Assembly: GCA_019694395.1 (NCBI GenBank)
Contig: JAIBCC010000010.1
Location: forward strand, 62,001-126,000
Reading direction: 5' to 3'
Source: Pyrinomonadaceae bacterium
GTDB lineage: Bacteria; Acidobacteriota; Blastocatellia; Pyrinomonadales; Pyrinomonadaceae
DNA: 64,000 nucleotides
Under the pieces are notes generated by a model. The model worked only from the letters and a program-made list of their open reading frames with translations, had not been told where the DNA came from and ran no database searches. Within the stretch, counting starts at the first letter, position 1. The number at the start of each line of letters is the position of its first letter. The position numbers and the translations under genes were made by a program. Below are positions 43,383-52,732 of this stretch, piece after piece.

Positions 43383-44405
43383 ATGAACAACGGAAATATA
43401 TTAACAGTCAATAATCTAAAGACGTATTTTCAGACCGAAGATGGCGTGGTCAAAGCCGTTGACGGAATAACGTTTGAACTTAAAAAAGGCGAAACGCTCG
43501 GCATTGTTGGCGAATCCGGCAGCGGAAAATCGGTCACAAACCTTTCGATCATGCGTCTGATTCCAGAACCGCCGGGAAAAATCGTAGATGGCGAAATCAT
43601 TTTTGACGGCAAGAATATTCGCCAACTCTCGCTCGAAGATGTCCGAAAAATTCGCGGCAAACGGATTGCAATGATCTTTCAAGACCCGATGACTTCGCTT
43701 AATCCTTTTTTGCGGATTTCTACTCAACTGACCGAAGTTACCGAATTACATCTCAATCATACGCCGGAACAAGCCTATCAGCACGCTGTCAAAATGCTTG
43801 AAATGGTTGGAATTCCCGATGCTGAAAATCGGGTAGATGCCTATCCGCACGAATTTTCCGGCGGGATGCGTCAACGGGTGATGATTGCCATGGCTTTGAG
43901 TTGTGAACCCGAATTATTGATCGCTGACGAGCCAACCACTGCGTTAGATGTCACAATTCAGGCACAAATTCTTGAATTAATTAAAGATTTACGCGAAAAA
44001 CTTGGAACTTCAGTAATTTTAATTACTCACGATTTAGGCGTTGTCGCAGGAATGACCGATAAAATTATTGTGATGTATGCCGGAAAAGTTTTTGAACAGG
44101 CTCCAACCAAAGAACTTTTTGCAACTCCTGCTAATCCTTATACCAAAGGGCTTTTGAAATCCGTTCCCGATCCCGCACACGAAGCCGGAACTGATCTTTA
44201 TCAGATTCCGGGATTGCCGCCGGATGTCGCACATTTACCTCCGGGTTGTCCATTTGCTCCGCGTTGTGAGAAAGTGCAGGGTATTTGCCGGCAGGATTAT
44301 CCGCCATTTGTCCAAATCAACGAAAATCATTGGTCATTGTGCCATTTTGCGAAAGAAACTTACCAGGAATCATTGCAGGAGAAAGAAGCTAAAGATGGAA
44401 AATAA
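43383..44405 (+). CDS. oppD: Oligopeptide ABC transporter ATP-binding protein, OppD type
   Basis: A 340-residue ABC ATPase. Walker A is GESGSGKSV, the signature is FSGGMRQRV, and Walker B is LLIADEPTTALDVT. The C-terminal oligo_HPY domain, with the CPFAPRCEKVQGICRQDYP cysteines typical of Opp/Dpp ATPases, is present. It overlaps oppF by 11 bases. Confidence 0.95.
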   Translation: MNNGNILTVNNLKTYFQTEDGVVKAVDGITFELKKGETLGIVGESGSGKSVTNLSIMRLIPEPPGKIVDGEIIFDGKNIRQLSLEDVRKIRGKRIAMIFQDPMTSLNPFLRISTQLTEVTELHLNHTPEQAYQHAVKMLEMVGIPDAENRVDAYPHEFSGGMRQRVMIAMALSCEPELLIADEPTTALDVTIQAQILELIKDLREKLGTSVILITHDLGVVAGMTDKIIVMYAGKVFEQAPTKELFATPANPYTKGLLKSVPDPAHEAGTDLYQIPGLPPDVAHLPPGCPFAPRCEKVQGICRQDYPPFVQINENHWSLCHFAKETYQESLQEKEAKDGK

Positions 44406-45423
44406 CGGTGAAAATTTAATTTCAATACAAGACCTGAAAGTGCATTATCAGGTTCGTGCAAAATCTCTGATTGACCGAATTTCCGGCAATGATGAACGTA
44501 AGGTCGTCAAAGCTGTTGACGGGGTTTCATTGGAAATCAAAAAAGGGGAAACGCTTGGTTTAGTAGGTGAATCCGGCTGTGGTAAATCCACTCTTGGCAA
44601 GGCAATTTTGCGTTTGACCGAGCCGACAGATGGAAAAGTAATTTACAACAATAAGGATCTGGCGAATCTTTCAAACTCGCAAATGCGGGATCAACGCAAA
44701 CATTTGCAGATGATCTTCCAGGATCCGTATGCAAGTTTGAATCCGAGAATGACGGTTGGGCAAATTATTGGCGAGCCGATTAAAACTTTTGGTTTAAGTA
44801 GCGGAACTGTTGAGGAAAAAGTGCAGGAATTAATGGAAACGGTTGGTTTGAGCCGGCGTTTTATCAAACGTTACCCGCACGAATTTTCCGGTGGTCAGCG
44901 TCAGCGTATCGGCATTGCCCGGGCTTTGGCGGTTAATCCGGAATTTATCGTCGCGGATGAACCGATATCGGCTTTGGACGTTTCAATTCAAGCGCAAATT
45001 ATGAATTTGATGGAACGTCTGCAAAATGAAAAGAACTTAACTTATCTTTTTATTTCGCACGATTTACGGGCAGTTCGCCACGTTTCTGATCGGGTTGCGG
45101 TGATGTATCTCGGCAAAATCGTTGAGCTGGCAGACTCGAAAGAAATTTACAAAGAACCTTTGCATCCGTATTCAAAGGCTTTGATTTCGGCAGTTCCGGT
45201 GCCTGATCCTGAAATTGAAGCAACACGCGAACGAATCATTTTGAAAGGCGACGTGCCTTCGCCGATAAATCCGCCGCGTGGTTGCCGTTTTCACACCCGA
45301 TGTCCGTATGTTGAGCCGAAATGTAAAATGGAAGAGCCAAAGTTGGTCGAAATAAAACCAAGGCATTTTGTCGCGTGTTCGCGGATTTCGCCCGAACAGC
45401 CTTATATCGAAAATGCAAAATAA
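44395..45423 (+). CDS. oppF: Oligopeptide ABC transporter ATP-binding protein, OppF type
   Basis: A 342-residue ABC ATPase. GESGCGKST, FSGGQRQRIGIARAL and FIVADEPISALDVS are the ATPase motifs, and CRFHTRCPYVEPKC the oligo_HPY cysteines. About 15 residues (SLIDRISGNDERK) separate the first strands, as in several DppF proteins. ATG 44395 is used; a longer frame from 44224 would overlap oppD by 180 bases. A strong terminator follows 1 bp after the stop. Confidence 0.94.
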   Translation: MENNGENLISIQDLKVHYQVRAKSLIDRISGNDERKVVKAVDGVSLEIKKGETLGLVGESGCGKSTLGKAILRLTEPTDGKVIYNNKDLANLSNSQMRDQRKHLQMIFQDPYASLNPRMTVGQIIGEPIKTFGLSSGTVEEKVQELMETVGLSRRFIKRYPHEFSGGQRQRIGIARALAVNPEFIVADEPISALDVSIQAQIMNLMERLQNEKNLTYLFISHDLRAVRHVSDRVAVMYLGKIVELADSKEIYKEPLHPYSKALISAVPVPDPEIEATRERIILKGDVPSPINPPRGCRFHTRCPYVEPKCKMEEPKLVEIKPRHFVACSRISPEQPYIENAK

Positions 45424-45424
45424 T

Positions 45425-45449
45425 AAGGAGCGAAAAGCTCCTTTTTTAT
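45425..45449 (+). terminator. Rho-independent terminator after oppF
   Basis: AAGGAGC (45425-45431) pairs perfectly with GCTCCTT (45437-45443) over a GAAAA loop, followed by TTTTATT. It ends the opp operon. Confidence 0.88.
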
Positions 45450-45573
45450 TAATTTTGACCGTGAATTTAAAATTTATCCAAACGGTTATCCAAAGCTAAG
45501 TATATTGTCTTCTACTACTTGCTTTTTACTTCCGAATTGTGTTTATTTGTTTTTATCCGAAGGTAGTTTTAGT

Positions 45574-46413
45574 ATGAAAGTTTTATTTTTTGTCCTGATC
45601 TTTAGTTTTTTAATAGGCAGTATTTCGGCTCAATCCGATTTGAACAAAATGGTTGAAACGGAAAAAGCCTTTGCGCGAATGGCAGCAGAAAAAAATACGC
45701 GGGATGCTTTTCTCGAATTTTCAGCCGCAGACGGAGTTCTTTTTACTCCGGCTCCGACCAATGCCAAAACTTTTTGGACGGCGCGGACAGCCAATTCATC
45801 ACTTTTGGCGTGGACACCGGAATTTGCCGATATTTCATCGAACGGAATTTTAGGCTATACCACCGGACCCTGGGAATTTCGTCCAAAAGGTAAAGATGAC
45901 GCACCGGCAGGTTTCGGTCATTTTATAACGATTTGGCAAAAACAATCTGACGGAAATTACAGATTCGTTCTTGATTTCGGCATTAATCATTCCAAAATTG
46001 CCTTATCAGATATTTGGACTGCTCCAACTTATTTGGAAAAGGGATTGGTTGATAAAGGTTCGGCGGCAGATATTTCTGCCCAGTTTTTTGAAATGGCGAA
46101 CAAAGAAAGTATCGAAAAAGCCTACAAAACCTTTGCCGCAGATGATATTCGGCTTTATCGCAATGAAAAAGTTCCGTTTTTAGGAAAGAAAGAGGCGCTC
46201 AAGGAAGTCAAAAAAGTAAAAGACAAAATCAATTTTGCGAAACGCTCGTTCTTTACCAGCGCAACCAATCTGGCTTATATTTCAAACAGTTACACTCTGA
46301 CCGATAAAACCGGAAAAGAAACTGAGAAGGGATATTTTCTGCAAATCTGGAAGTTCAAAGACGGTCGCTGGCAAATAGTTTTAGACCTTTTTAAAGCCAA
46401 TCCAAAGGAATAA
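45574..46413 (+). CDS. Exported protein with SnoaL/DUF4440-like domains
   Basis: A 279-residue protein with a signal peptide (ending SISAQ). Two cone-fold NTF2-like units are suggested: residues about 24-145 (EKAFARMAAEKNTRDAFLEFSAADGVLF, then FGHFITIWQKQSDGNYRFVLDFG) and about 165-279 (AADISAQFFEMANKESIEKAYKTFAADDI, then YFLQIWKFKDGRWQIVLDLF). Binding of a small molecule or a scaffold role is possible. ATG 45574 is used because it starts at the signal peptide. Confidence 0.72.
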   Translation: MKVLFFVLIFSFLIGSISAQSDLNKMVETEKAFARMAAEKNTRDAFLEFSAADGVLFTPAPTNAKTFWTARTANSSLLAWTPEFADISSNGILGYTTGPWEFRPKGKDDAPAGFGHFITIWQKQSDGNYRFVLDFGINHSKIALSDIWTAPTYLEKGLVDKGSAADISAQFFEMANKESIEKAYKTFAADDIRLYRNEKVPFLGKKEALKEVKKVKDKINFAKRSFFTSATNLAYISNSYTLTDKTGKETEKGYFLQIWKFKDGRWQIVLDLFKANPKE

Positions 46414-46436
46414 ATTCGAGTAAAAAGTAAAAGTGA

Positions 46437-46478
46437 AAAGCTGCGTTATTGCAATATTGTAATGGCGTGGCTTTTTTT
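46437..46478 (+). terminator. Probable terminator after the SnoaL-like gene
   Basis: AAAGCTGCGTTATTG pairs with the facing strand ending GGCGTGGCTTT, with several G-T wobbles, and runs into seven T bases (46472-46478). The stop codon lies 24 bases before the stem. Confidence 0.55.
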
Positions 46479-46525
46479 GTATAGAAATGACGATTCGTGC
46501 AATGAAATATTTGAAAATTGATAGA

Positions 46526-46542
46526 GCGGATTGAAAATCCGC
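46526..46542. repeat. GCGGATT-GAA-AATCCGC hairpin
   Basis: A perfect 7-bp stem with a 3-base loop in the 292-bp gap 46414-46705. It resembles a REP-like unit. Apart from the terminator and this hairpin, the gap is AT-rich with GTAAAAA-like stretches near 46420-46440 and no gene. Confidence 0.5.
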
Positions 46543-46705
46543 CCTGATTTTGCTAAAAACATTGAAACGCTATCAAAAAATATCGCTGTTTAGCAATTAG
46601 AAAAATCTAAAAATTAAAAGGTAAAAATAAAGAGTTGGGTTAAATAAATTATTGTCCCTGAGCAGTTTTTGGCGGAATTTGTTGAATAACTCAACCGAAA
46701 AATCT

Positions 46706-47485
46706 ATGCAAAAAATCTTTTCGATCATCCTTTGTCTGGTGTTTGCCGGATGTGTTTTGGGACAAAACGCCATTGAGGACAACAGTTTTTTACTCGAAGA
46801 AGCCTACAATCAGGAAAAAGGCGTTATTCAATACATCAATACTTTTTGGCGAACACGCGACGGTAATTGGTCATACACTTTTACCAATGAAATGCCCATC
46901 AAAACACAACGTCACCAATTCAGTTACACGATTCCTTTTTTGAAAAACGGCGCAACTAAACGGCTTGGCGATGTTTACATCAACTACCGCTATCAATTAA
47001 AAGGGATGAAAGAAGATGAAAAAGTTTCCATTTCCCCGCGTTTTTCCGTGATTTTACCGACCGGAAAATACCAAAATGAAACGGGAACAGGCGCAACCGG
47101 ATTTCAATTTAATTTTCCCGTCAGCGTCAAACATTCTAAAAAAATAGTTACACATTGGAACGCCGGAACGACCTTTACGCCGCGTGCGCGAAACATTTTG
47201 GGGCAACGTGCCAATACCAAAGGTTTTAATCTGGGGCAAAGCACAGTTTGGCTGGCAAAAACTAATTTTAATGTGTTGGTGGAAACTGTCTGGGGTTCAA
47301 ATGAGGCGGTGATCGGGGCAAAGCAAAAACGGGCTGAGTATAGTTTTTTAGTAAATCCCGGAATTCGCTGGGCTTGGAATCTGAAAAGCGGAATGCAAAT
47401 CGTTCCCGGAATTGCTGTGCCGATCGGTGCCGGACCGAGCAGAGGCGAGCGTGGAGTTTTTCTTTATTTGAGTTTTGAGAAATAA
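46706..47485 (+). CDS. Probable outer-membrane beta-barrel protein
   Basis: A 259-residue exported protein. A signal peptide (ending VLGQ) is followed by alternating amphipathic strands such as GNWSYTFTNEMPIK, RLGDVYINYRYQL, VSISPRFSVILPTGKY, and a C-terminal strand ending in an aromatic pattern (FLYLSFEK). Strand content and the VILPTGKYQNETGTG motif resemble transporter-like barrels (phenol-degradation MetA/DUF6662-like). The cyanophycinase gene begins 2 bp downstream. Confidence 0.65.
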   Translation: MQKIFSIILCLVFAGCVLGQNAIEDNSFLLEEAYNQEKGVIQYINTFWRTRDGNWSYTFTNEMPIKTQRHQFSYTIPFLKNGATKRLGDVYINYRYQLKGMKEDEKVSISPRFSVILPTGKYQNETGTGATGFQFNFPVSVKHSKKIVTHWNAGTTFTPRARNILGQRANTKGFNLGQSTVWLAKTNFNVLVETVWGSNEAVIGAKQKRAEYSFLVNPGIRWAWNLKSGMQIVPGIAVPIGAGPSRGERGVFLYLSFEK

Positions 47486-47487
47486 TT

Positions 47488-48288
47488 ATGAAAATATCTT
47501 TCGGATTTTCCGCTGCAATAATTTTTATCATTTCAATTTTGGTAACTGTAACTTTTTCCCAAAATATTGGACCGACAAAAGGTTCATTGGTGATAGTTGG
47601 CGGCGGAAATATTCCGGCGGAGATTTCTGACAAATTTATCGAATTGGCGGGCGGAAAAGATGCCAGTTTTATTTATGTGCCGACCGCACTTGAGGATGAA
47701 AATCTCAAAACTATAAATTCCAATCTTTTCGGGCTGAAAAATGTTACGGTTCTGCACACCCGCGACCGCCAGATTGCTGATTCCGAAGAATTTGTTGCGC
47801 CGATTCGCAAAGCCACAGGCGTTTGGTTCGGCGGCGGCAGACAATGGCGTTTGGTTGATTCCTATCTCAACACGCTTTTCCAAAAAGAGATTCTTAATTT
47901 ACTCAATCGCGGCGGAGTTGTCGGCGGAAGCTCAGCCGGAGCTACAATTCAAGGTTCGTATCTGGTTCGGGGCGCACGCGAAGGCAATACAGTTATGATG
48001 GCAAAAGGCTACGAAGAAGGCTTCGGGCTTTTAAAGGATGTGGCGATTGACCAACACATTAATACGCGAAAACGTGAAGCTGATTTACAGGAAGTCATTA
48101 AAACTTATCCGAAATTGCTCGGAATCGGACTTTCGGAATCAACTGCCATAATTGTCCAAAAAGATTCGTTTTCCGTCATCGGTAAAGATTACGTTGCCAT
48201 CACGGACGGAAAAGATTACGACGGAAAACCTTACTATTTACTCAAACAAGGCGATTCTTTTGATTTATCCGAGCGAAAAAAGAAGTGA
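47488..48288 (+). CDS. Exported cyanophycinase-family serine peptidase (S51)
   Basis: A 266-residue protein. Signal peptide about residues 1-28. GSLVIVGGGNIP and GVVGGSSAGATIQG are the S51 family motifs; the Ser in GSSAGA is the nucleophile. Cyanophycinases cut the Arg-Asp polymer cyanophycin to beta-Asp-Arg dipeptides; other members act on Asp dipeptides. The signal peptide points to a substrate outside the cytoplasm. It lies between a barrel protein and a creatininase-family gene. Confidence 0.85.
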   Translation: MKISFGFSAAIIFIISILVTVTFSQNIGPTKGSLVIVGGGNIPAEISDKFIELAGGKDASFIYVPTALEDENLKTINSNLFGLKNVTVLHTRDRQIADSEEFVAPIRKATGVWFGGGRQWRLVDSYLNTLFQKEILNLLNRGGVVGGSSAGATIQGSYLVRGAREGNTVMMAKGYEEGFGLLKDVAIDQHINTRKREADLQEVIKTYPKLLGIGLSESTAIIVQKDSFSVIGKDYVAITDGKDYDGKPYYLLKQGDSFDLSERKKK

Positions 48289-48359
48289 TACTTGTTTAAT
48301 TCCAACGGGCGTTTTATCATTTTTTTGCACTTTCCAAAAAATAAATCAACGAGGCAAAA

Positions 48360-49199
48360 ATGATGAGACAAATCTGTGCAGTATTTTTCTTTTTACTTTC
48401 AATTCAATTTGTAAATTTCGCCCAAAATAAAACCGAACAGCCAAAAGACATCGTTTCCACCCGCGAGATGGAACGCATCAATTGGATGGAGTTTAAAGAA
48501 ACCGTGCCATCCAAAGTCAATACCGTTTTGCTGCCGACCGGAACGCTTGAACCGCACGGAGTTATCAACAACGGGGCTGATATTACTGCGCCTTTTGGAA
48601 TGGCGAAACATATCGCAAAGCGTGTCAATGCAATGATCGCCCCGACTTTGCCGTATGGAATTACGGGCAGTATGGAAGCCTATCCCGGCGCATTTCAAAT
48701 AACCGAAGCCGCATATCGTCCGTTCGTTAAACAGATTTTAGAAGGATTAGCCAAAAACGGTTTCAAAAATATCATCATATTAAATGGTCACGGCGGCGGA
48801 CAAACTGCGGTTTTGCAGGCTGTCGCGGCTGAGGTCGCACAGGAAAAGAAAGTCAGAACTCTGGTCATTAATTGGTGGACTTTTGCCTCGGACGTGACCA
48901 AAGAGGTTTTTGGTGAAGACGGCGGACACGCAGGCTGGAACGAAACGGCATTTGTGCAGGCGATCGATCCGACCTTAGTGCATCCCGAAAAATATGATCC
49001 CAAGATGGCAACTCCGTATCCTCCTGCCGGAACCTGGGCGGCTGTTCCTTTTCCTTCATCAATCGGACTTTATCAACCGAATCAAGGTTATCCGAAATTT
49101 GACCAGAAAAAAGCCGACGAGTATTTTCAAAAAGTAACGGATAAAGTTGCGGGTCTAATTGAAGACATTGTGAAAAAATGGGATTTAGCAGGCGTTTAA
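48360..49199 (+). CDS. Exported creatininase-family protein
   Basis: A 279-residue metal-dependent amidase-like protein with a signal peptide (ending NFAQ). LLPTGTLEPHGVINNGADI holds the first metal ligands, IIILNGHGGGQTA the central motif, and EDGGHAGWNETAFVQAI the later ligands. Relatives include creatininase, formamide hydrolase FAPy and MftE. Export is unusual for the family as I know it. Its position next to a secreted cyanophycinase suggests amide or peptide use in the periplasm. Confidence 0.82.
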   Translation: MMRQICAVFFFLLSIQFVNFAQNKTEQPKDIVSTREMERINWMEFKETVPSKVNTVLLPTGTLEPHGVINNGADITAPFGMAKHIAKRVNAMIAPTLPYGITGSMEAYPGAFQITEAAYRPFVKQILEGLAKNGFKNIIILNGHGGGQTAVLQAVAAEVAQEKKVRTLVINWWTFASDVTKEVFGEDGGHAGWNETAFVQAIDPTLVHPEKYDPKMATPYPPAGTWAAVPFPSSIGLYQPNQGYPKFDQKKADEYFQKVTDKVAGLIEDIVKKWDLAGV

Positions 49200-49259
49200 T
49201 TTAACTCAAGGCTTAAAAAACAGGCTTACGCTTTTTAACAATTAAAAGGAGATCGTTCA

Positions 49260-49469
49260 ATGAAGATAGTAGTCTTAGTTTTAGGAATTCTCGGCATTTT
49301 ATTGGGATTATTAGTAACGATAATTTCAGTGGCATTACCTGAGTTAACCAGTAACAGAGTAAATTTTAACGAAGCCTTACCGGGAATTATTGCGGGTGTC
49401 CTTGTTTTATTTGTCTCAGTTATTATCGCTGTTATTGGACTAATTCTGGTTCTGAAAAAGAAAAAATAA
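49260..49469 (+). CDS. Small membrane protein
   Basis: A 69-residue protein with two membrane helices (about residues 3-26 and 42-65) and a short polar loop (ELTSNRVNFNEALPG). It ends KKKK. AAAGGAG lies 8 bases before the ATG. No family recognised; it may be a subunit or regulator of the MFS transporter encoded 27 bp downstream. Confidence 0.65.
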   Translation: MKIVVLVLGILGILLGLLVTIISVALPELTSNRVNFNEALPGIIAGVLVLFVSVIIAVIGLILVLKKKK

Positions 49470-49496
49470 GTTCAGTAACCATAATTTACAATTAAA

Positions 49497-50780
49497 ATGA
49501 CTGAAAATAAGCAAACCAGTTTTTTCTACGGATGGATAATTTTGGCAATCGGCTTTTTGGCATTGATTGTCAGCAACGGATTATCCATCGGCGGAATTCC
49601 TGTTTTTTATAAATGGATTCGGGAGGATTTTGTTGCGAGCGGAACGGTTAGTCCCACTCAAGCCGAAAGTTTTATCGCCTTTGGAGCAACTTTGACGTTT
49701 TGGGTGGCGGGAATTTCGTCACCTTTTTTAGGTTGGCTCATTCAAAAATTCAGTATCCGGTTTTTAATGATTGTTGGTTGCGTATTGCTAGGCGGCGGAC
49801 TTTTGCTTCATTCACAAGCAACATCACCCGCAATTGTTTATTTGGCAAGGACTTTGATGGGGATTTCTTTGGGATTTGTCGGTGTGTTGCCAAGCACAAT
49901 TCTGGTTTCAAATTGGTTCGTTAGAAAACGTGGCACTGCACTGGGAATTTTGTTGACGGGAACGAGCGTTGGCGGCGTTTTAATTCCGCAAATTGCCAAT
50001 CCGCTAATTGAAAGATTCGGCTGGCGAAGTGCAATGATTTTCGTTTCTCTCATAATTTGGGTGGTCTTATTTCCGGCAATTATTTTTTTAGTCAAAAATC
50101 AGCCAAGTGATATTGGACTTTTTCCTGATGGTGACAAAGAGAAAATTGAAGACGAAAGCAAAGATACAAATTCAAAAAATTACGGAATGACTTTAGCTGA
50201 AGCCCTAAAAACGCCGATCTTTTGGATTTTGGCATTATGTTCGTGTTTAGTTTTTTATCCGATTTTTGTTACCAGCCAGCAATTCATTTTGTATCTGCAA
50301 ACTCCAAAGGTCGGTTTGACTGCACAACAAGGAAGTTATGCGCTTTCGACTCTTTTTGCCGTTAGTGTCGCGGGAAAATTTCTCTTTGGTTTTTTGAGCG
50401 ATAGATTTTCTCCGACTCGTGTGATGCTGATTTGCTGTTCGGTGATGTTTTCTGCCACTTTGATTTTATTGTCATTAACTGCAACTACGGGCTTTATCTT
50501 TCTGATGTTGTTTGGTTTAGGCTATGGTGGAACTTTTGTTTTGCTGCAAAGACAGGTAGGCGATTATTTCGGAAGTCGTGATTATCCCAAAATTTTAGGT
50601 GTGATCACGATTGTTGAAACGTCAGGTGCAGCCATCGGCGGAATCATCACTGGAAAGCTGGCGGATGCGGCAAGCGGAGATTATACAAACGCTTTTTATG
50701 CAGTAATTGTTGTGACCGGAATCGCCTGGATTTTAGTAATTTTGCTTAATTTGATGGCAAAAAAGAAAGAGCCATTATAA
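49497..50780 (+). CDS. MFS transporter, oxalate/formate-antiporter-like
   Basis: A 427-residue transporter with 12 predicted helices. WIILAIGFLALIVSNGLSIGG is helix 1, LARTLMGISLGFVG and RKRGTALGILLTGTSVGG follow the MFS pattern, and FGFLSDRFSPTRVM is the repeated loop motif. The central cytoplasmic loop is charged (DGDKEKIEDESKD). Substrate is probably a monocarboxylate or small anion; this is inferred from family resemblance. Confidence 0.86.
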   Translation: MTENKQTSFFYGWIILAIGFLALIVSNGLSIGGIPVFYKWIREDFVASGTVSPTQAESFIAFGATLTFWVAGISSPFLGWLIQKFSIRFLMIVGCVLLGGGLLLHSQATSPAIVYLARTLMGISLGFVGVLPSTILVSNWFVRKRGTALGILLTGTSVGGVLIPQIANPLIERFGWRSAMIFVSLIIWVVLFPAIIFLVKNQPSDIGLFPDGDKEKIEDESKDTNSKNYGMTLAEALKTPIFWILALCSCLVFYPIFVTSQQFILYLQTPKVGLTAQQGSYALSTLFAVSVAGKFLFGFLSDRFSPTRVMLICCSVMFSATLILLSLTATTGFIFLMLFGLGYGGTFVLLQRQVGDYFGSRDYPKILGVITIVETSGAAIGGIITGKLADAASGDYTNAFYAVIVVTGIAWILVILLNLMAKKKEPL

Positions 50781-50842
50781 GATTTTAGTTCATAAATTCA
50801 ATTTCAGGTATTATTTCAGAAAAAATTAGGAGCGAAAGAAAA

Positions 50843-51235
50843 ATGAGTCTGAATTTTTTCAGAATCTGCTGCAAAATAACAGCAGTCGGTAACATTATTG
50901 CCGCAATTTTGGCGATGGTTTCGATGCAAAATCATTTGGAAATGAATTATGGAACGGTTGAGACCAATTCTATTTTTAGAATGTTTTTTTACGGCTTTTG
51001 GGTTTTTGTTTTGACCATGGGAATTGCGTATTGGGAACTGAGCAAAAATCTGTTTGAATTGCGGGTTATTGCTTTGATCGGTGCGATCGGAAAATTAACT
51101 TTGGTAGGTTTTTGGCTGCATCTATTTTTTACCAATCAAGCTAAACCGATGATTTGGTCAGGGATAATTTACGATGGATTCTTTGGAACTGTTTTAGCAA
51201 TTCTTTATTTGAAGACATTGAAAAAGGAAGCCTGA
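50843..51235 (+). CDS. Hypothetical membrane protein
   Basis: A 130-residue protein with four hydrophobic helices separated by short loops. It resembles small four-helix proteins of unknown function. GGAGCGA lies before the ATG. Its end overlaps the left arm of the terminator it shares with the convergent pyk gene. Confidence 0.65.
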   Translation: MSLNFFRICCKITAVGNIIAAILAMVSMQNHLEMNYGTVETNSIFRMFFYGFWVFVLTMGIAYWELSKNLFELRVIALIGAIGKLTLVGFWLHLFFTNQAKPMIWSGIIYDGFFGTVLAILYLKTLKKEA

Positions 51236-51256
51236 CAAGATTTGCCGGACTTCCTT
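51226..51256. terminator. Bidirectional terminator between convergent genes
   Basis: AAGGAAG (51226-51232) pairs with CTTCCTT (51250-51256). The + strand runs into TTAGTTTTAT and the minus strand into TTTTTC, so it can serve both the membrane-protein gene and pyk. Confidence 0.65.
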
Positions 51257-51262
51257 TTAGTT

Positions 51263-52714
51263 TTATCTTTTGGGAACGTCTTCGCCAATTGTCCAAACCA
51301 CAACCGAACTCGAAAGTCCCAAGCCTGATAATCGTCCAGCCATCATCACGATTGTTTCGTTTGGTTCAACGCAATGTTCAAGGCTCAAAAGTTTTCTTTC
51401 GCCTGATTTCAGCATTGATTCGGTTGAATCGCCGGCAACGTGATACATCGGGCGAACGCCCCAAATTAATGCTAATTGGTTTTTGACATCGTGCGAATCT
51501 GTCAGAGCGAAAGTTTGTAAACCTGAGCGAAACGCCGATAAACGTCTTGCCATCAAACCCGACTCGGTAAAGACCGCAATTTTCTCTGTTCCGATTTCTT
51601 TGGCGGCGTAAGCAGCGGCTTTGCATAAACCTTGGGAAGTTCTGCCGCTTGGTGCTTGATCGAATTTAATTGGTTTTTTCAAATATTTAGTTGGAATTTC
51701 TTCGGCACAATCAATAATTTCTGCCATTGTCCGAACCGCTTCAACCGGATATTTTCCGCTCGCGGTTTCTGCCGAAAGCATTACTGCATCAGTTCCGTCC
51801 CAGACGGCATTGGCAACATCCGAAGCCTCTGCACGAGTCGGAAAAGGATTTTCGATCATAGTTTGCAGCATTTGAGTGGCAGTAATGACAAATTTATCAT
51901 TGGCAACCGAATGCTGAATAATTGCCTTTTGATAAACAGGAACTTTTTCAACGCTGGTTTCTACGCCCAAATCTCCACGCGCCACCATTACTCCGTCAGT
52001 TGCTTTAATGATTTCTTCCAGATTCTCAATCGCTTCAGCTTTTTCGATTTTGGCAACTAAAAGCGGTCTGCCTAACTTACGTTTGTTCAGACTTTTGATG
52101 ATTTCTTTAACTTCTAAACAATCTTCAGCCTTACGAACAAAACTAAGCGCAATGTAGTCAACATTTTGTTCCATTGCAAATTCCAGATCTACGCGGTCTT
52201 TTTCGGTCAGAGATGGAATCGGCAAATGCGTATTCGGTAAATTTATGCCTTTTCTTTCGGATAAAATTCCGCCGACCACAACGCGGCAATAAACATCGTC
52301 GCCTTCGACTTTTTCAACCTGGAGCTTTAATGCTCCGTCATCCAGCAAAATCGTTTCGCCCGGATTCACCAGCTGCGGTAATTCGGTAAAGGTAGTGGAA
52401 ACTTCGCGTTCATTTCCTACAATATCGCGGGAAGTGATGATAAAAGTGGCATTCGGTTTTAGCTCGACAGATTTTCCGCCTTCTAAAGTTTTGGTGCGGA
52501 TTTTCGGTCCCGAAAGGTCAACTAAAACTGCCAAAGCTTTTTGACAATTATGTGCGGCAGCACGGGCATTGCTGATTGATTCGGCGTGTTCTTCGTGTGT
52601 TCCGTGGGACATATTGATCCGCACTGCGTTTAATCCTGCTTTGATAAGCTGCTCAATTACTTCCTGCTTACGTGATGCAGGTCCGATGGTGGCTAAAATT
52701 TTTGCTTTTCGCAT
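51263..52714 (-). CDS. pyk: Pyruvate kinase
   Basis: A 483-residue glycolytic enzyme. KILATIGPASRK opens the barrel, MSHGTHEEH the N-terminal loop, and VMVARGDLGVE the substrate site. ATQMLQTMIENPFPTRAE and MLSAETASGKYPVEAV are signatures. The C-terminal domain is present. ATG 52714 is chosen; a GTG at 52732 would add six residues. No good ribosome-binding site is seen for either. It is the last gene of the minus-strand run. Confidence 0.95.
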   Translation of the reverse strand: MRKAKILATIGPASRKQEVIEQLIKAGLNAVRINMSHGTHEEHAESISNARAAAHNCQKALAVLVDLSGPKIRTKTLEGGKSVELKPNATFIITSRDIVGNEREVSTTFTELPQLVNPGETILLDDGALKLQVEKVEGDDVYCRVVVGGILSERKGINLPNTHLPIPSLTEKDRVDLEFAMEQNVDYIALSFVRKAEDCLEVKEIIKSLNKRKLGRPLLVAKIEKAEAIENLEEIIKATDGVMVARGDLGVETSVEKVPVYQKAIIQHSVANDKFVITATQMLQTMIENPFPTRAEASDVANAVWDGTDAVMLSAETASGKYPVEAVRTMAEIIDCAEEIPTKYLKKPIKFDQAPSGRTSQGLCKAAAYAAKEIGTEKIAVFTESGLMARRLSAFRSGLQTFALTDSHDVKNQLALIWGVRPMYHVAGDSTESMLKSGERKLLSLEHCVEPNETIVMMAGRLSGLGLSSSVVVWTIGEDVPKR

Positions 52715-52732
52715 AAAACTATATTTTGCCAC

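Noticed and set aside
44224-44394. Extended N-terminus for OppF
   Set aside because: It lies within oppD in another frame and has no similarity to ABC ATPases; ATG 44395 fits the family.
51632-52060. A 142-residue + strand frame within pyk
   Set aside because: Antisense to conserved pyruvate kinase motifs; Cys/Phe/Asn-rich artefact.
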